Source: Deltaproteobacteria bacterium RIFCSPHIGHO2_02_FULL_40_11
Lineage (GTDB): Bacteria; Bdellovibrionota; JACOXK01; 2-02-FULL-40-11
Direction: 5' to 3'
Assembly: GCA_001798105.1 (NCBI GenBank)
Contig: MGRI01000036.1
Coordinates: 4,573 to 11,151, forward strand
DNA: 6,579 bases
The notes below the pieces were generated by a model, which saw only the letters and a list, made by a program, of their open reading frames with translations, did not search any database and was not told where the DNA came from. Below, piece by piece: positions 4,278 through 6,579 of the stretch; position 1 is the stretch's first letter; each line of letters begins with the position of its first letter. The position numbers and the translations under genes were made by a program.

Positions 4278-6579
4278 AACTCGATCAAATTAGAACAAAG
4301 TTTATCGCCTATTTTAAAAAACACGGGCATACAGTGGTGCCAGCGTCCAGCCTTGTCCCTAAAAACGATCCTACCCTTCTTTTTACAAATGCAGGCATGG
4401 TGCAATTTAAAGAGTATTTTACAGGCGAGAAAACGCCGGAATTTACATGTGCTACCAGCAGTCAAGTCTGTATTCGTGCCGGGGGAAAACACAATGATTT
4501 AGAAAATGTGGGGCATACTGCACGTCATCACACCTTTTTTGAAATGCTTGGGAATTTTTCATTTGGCGATTACTTTAAAAAAGAAGCCATTCACCATGCC
4601 TGGCAGTTTTTAACGAAAGATCTTAAGTTAGACAAAAAAAATCTTTATGTATCTGTTCATAAAGCGGACAAAGAGGCTTTTGAAATTTGGAAAAATGATA
4701 TCAAAATCGATCCGAAGCGTATTTATAAGATGTCAGATAAAGATAATTTTTGGGCGATGGCAGATACAGGCCCCTGTGGCCCCTGTTCTGAAGTTTATTA
4801 CGATCAAGGATTAAAGGCTTGCAGCTGTGGCAAAAAATGTGAACCCGGTGCGGATTGCGATCGCTATATGGAAATTTGGAATTTGGTGTTTATGCAATTT
4901 AACAGAGACACCCAAGGCAAGCTTACGCCACTTCCGAAGCCTTGTGTGGATACCGGAGCAGGCCTGGAACGTTTGGCTTCCGTATTGCAGGGTGTAAAAA
5001 GCAATTACGACATCGATCTTTTTAAAAATTTAATTTCAGATATCGAAAAGTTGGTTTCCAAAAAATATGGAAAATTGGAAGACTACGACACGGCCTTTCG
5101 TGTTATCGCAGATCATATACGTGCCATTACATTTTTAATTTCTGAGGGCGTTTTACCTTCCAATGAAGGCAGAGGGTATGTTTTAAGACGCATTCTTCGA
5201 AGAGCCATTCGCTATGGTAAAAAATTAGATATGGATAAACCATTTTTATTTAAGCTTGTGGCTTCGGTAGAAAGGCTCATGGGGGAAACCTATCCTCAGC
5301 TTATAAAGCAGAAACCGTTTGTAGAAAAAGTTATTTTTTCTGAAGAAGAACGATTTTTACAAACGCTAGACAAAGGTCTTGGGCTTTTAGAAAAAGAAAT
5401 TGAAGTCTTAAAACAAAGTAAAAAGAAACAGGTTTCAGGAGAAATAGCCTATAAGCTTTATGATACGTTTGGATTCCCCCTAGATCTGATTCATGTGATT
5501 GCCAGGGAAAATCATTTAACTGTGGATGAAAAAGATTTCCAAGTGCATATGGAAGAACAACGAAAGAGAGCCAGAAGTAGCTGGGTAGGATCTGGCGAGA
5601 AAAAACAAAATCCTGTGTATCAAAAACTCTATGAAAAGCATCAAACAAAGTTTTTGGGTTATGAAACAACCCAAGCTGAAGGAAAACTTGTCGCGATCCT
5701 GATTGACGGAGAGCTTGAAAATGCTATTTCTGTTAAAAAAGAAGAAATTGCATGCGAACTTGTTTTTACACATACGCCCTTTTATGGCGAAGGTGGGGGA
5801 CAAATTGGGGATACAGGGACCCTTCAAAATAAAAATGCAACTGTTCAGGTAAAAGATACAAAAAAACCATTTCCGTATTTAATCATCCATCAAGCCATTT
5901 TAAAAGAAGGAAGTCTGAAGGTGGGTGAGTTATTTACGCTCAGTGTCGATGCAAAACGAAGACACGATATTATGTTGAATCATACAGCAACCCACATGCT
6001 GCATCATGCTTTGCAAGCCCAAATTGGAGACCATATAAGACAAGCGGGTTCTTTGGTTGCTCCAGATCGTCTTCGATTTGATTTCACGCATTTTTCGCCA
6101 CTTACGTCTATGGAAATTGAGGGACTCGAAAAATTCATGAATGAGCGCATTCGTGCCCAAGATCCCGTTACAGCAACTGTGATGTCCTATAAAGAAGCAA
6201 TAGATTTGGGGGCCATGGCACTTTTTGGTGAAAAATATGAAGATAACGTGCGGGTGCTTCAAATTGGAAATTATTCCACAGAACTTTGCGGTGGGACACA
6301 TTTACACGATACAGGTGAAATCCGGCTTTTTAAAATTATTTCTGAAACCGCCATTGCAGCAGGGGTTAGGCGCATCGAAGCCTTAACAGGCGATGGGGCA
6401 TTTTCCTATCTGAAATCCAGGGATGAAACTTTAAAAGAAATTGAGGAAGAACTAAAAGCATCGTCTCAGAATGTATTCGAGCGTGTGAAGCAAACCACAC
6501 AGAAAGTAAAAGAATTGGAAAGAGGACAAGAAAAGTTTTTAGATCAATCAATCGCAGGGCAATCAAAGGCGCTTTTAAG
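4274..6579 (+). CDS. alaS: Alanyl-tRNA synthetase (3' end cut by window edge)
   Basis: AlaRS charges tRNA-Ala with alanine and hydrolyses mischarged Ser/Gly-tRNA. The reading frame is open from 4274 to the right edge: 768 codons and no stop, against a usual length near 870-890, so most of the C-terminal C-Ala domain is missing because of the window, not a mutation. Class II motif 1 is around TNAGMVQFK (38-46), motif 2 RHHTFFEMLGNFSFGDYFK (84-102) and motif 3 DTGAGLERLA (226-235). The tRNA-recognition region follows. The editing domain has FYGEGGGQIGD (503-513) and the four zinc/active-site residues H570 and H574 (HTATH) with C672 and H676 (CGGTH), equivalent to E. coli H564/H568/C666/H670. 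Residues 183-195 carry a cysteine group (C183, C185, C189, C195) not found in E. coli AlaRS. The coiled-coil-like stretch from about 720 leads toward C-Ala. MKLDQIRTKF is the typical family start, but no Shine-Dalgarno precedes it. Confidence 0.97.
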   Translation, partial: MKLDQIRTKFIAYFKKHGHTVVPASSLVPKNDPTLLFTNAGMVQFKEYFTGEKTPEFTCATSSQVCIRAGGKHNDLENVGHTARHHTFFEMLGNFSFGDYFKKEAIHHAWQFLTKDLKLDKKNLYVSVHKADKEAFEIWKNDIKIDPKRIYKMSDKDNFWAMADTGPCGPCSEVYYDQGLKACSCGKKCEPGADCDRYMEIWNLVFMQFNRDTQGKLTPLPKPCVDTGAGLERLASVLQGVKSNYDIDLFKNLISDIEKLVSKKYGKLEDYDTAFRVIADHIRAITFLISEGVLPSNEGRGYVLRRILRRAIRYGKKLDMDKPFLFKLVASVERLMGETYPQLIKQKPFVEKVIFSEEERFLQTLDKGLGLLEKEIEVLKQSKKKQVSGEIAYKLYDTFGFPLDLIHVIARENHLTVDEKDFQVHMEEQRKRARSSWVGSGEKKQNPVYQKLYEKHQTKFLGYETTQAEGKLVAILIDGELENAISVKKEEIACELVFTHTPFYGEGGGQIGDTGTLQNKNATVQVKDTKKPFPYLIIHQAILKEGSLKVGELFTLSVDAKRRHDIMLNHTATHMLHHALQAQIGDHIRQAGSLVAPDRLRFDFTHFSPLTSMEIEGLEKFMNERIRAQDPVTATVMSYKEAIDLGAMALFGEKYEDNVRVLQIGNYSTELCGGTHLHDTGEIRLFKIISETAIAAGVRRIEALTGDGAFSYLKSRDETLKEIEEELKASSQNVFERVKQTTQKVKELERGQEKFLDQSIAGQSKALL

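Noticed and set aside
4172..4492. 106-codon minus-strand frame over the recA-alaS junction, considered as a hidden recX
   Set aside because: Its translation does not resemble RecX and it is antisense to conserved recA and alaS motifs.
5789..5820. G-rich stretch as a G-quadruplex
   Set aside because: Only three G-runs of three or more are present, and they are explained by the conserved GEGGGQIGDTG codons of the AlaRS editing domain.
5331..6301. Several antisense frames of about 100-120 codons inside alaS
   Set aside because: alaS is open and conserved across the whole region. The antisense products are Phe/His-rich mirror sequence with no domain.
1..6579. CRISPR array, tRNA/rRNA genes, insertion sequence, phage or defence genes
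   Set aside because: I found no spaced repeats, cloverleaf-like sequence, transposase motifs or defence domains. All long open frames resolve to known families.

Overview
The window carries ordinary bacterial chromosomal genes, mostly housekeeping, and I see no defence island, mobile element, CRISPR array, rRNA or tRNA. DNA is AT-leaning by eye and densely coded. RecA and AlaRS are clearly bacterial. The order pgpA-cinA(C-terminal domain)-recA-alaS, together with the RecA core sequence, reminds me of deltaproteobacteria in the broad sense (Geobacter/Myxococcus/Bdellovibrio-like lineages). That placement is from memory and is low confidence.

Layout. On the minus strand, 54-800 encodes a class II (zinc) aldolase of the fuculose-phosphate aldolase/adducin family. 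Diverging from it, 916-2127 (+) encodes an exported M14 zinc carboxypeptidase. The 115-bp gap between them holds two back-to-back sigma70-type promoters whose -35 hexamers overlap in one 7-bp sequence (831-837). A strong intrinsic terminator (2136-2160) closes the carboxypeptidase unit. A compact plus-strand cluster follows: pgpA (2208-2663), a stand-alone CinA/PncC domain gene (2660-3130, ATGA overlap), recA (3160-4251) and alaS (4274 to beyond the right edge, 768 codons visible, no stop).

How the genes work together. The cluster joins unrelated core jobs: phosphatidylglycerol synthesis (PgpA), NAD by-product salvage (PncC), homologous recombination and SOS induction (RecA), and alanine charging of tRNA (AlaRS). 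recX, which often sits between recA and alaS, is absent here. recA has a near-perfect Shine-Dalgarno. cinA and alaS have essentially none and seem to depend on translational coupling: cinA through a direct ATGA overlap, alaS perhaps through an 8-codon micro-ORF that overlaps the recA stop (TAATG) and the alaS start (ATGA).

The points most worth checking are regulatory: the shared -35 promoter pair with an apparently leaderless aldolase message, the recA/alaS micro-ORF, and a one-mismatch LexA-like box inside the 3' end of cinA. I do not see a new multi-gene system in this window.
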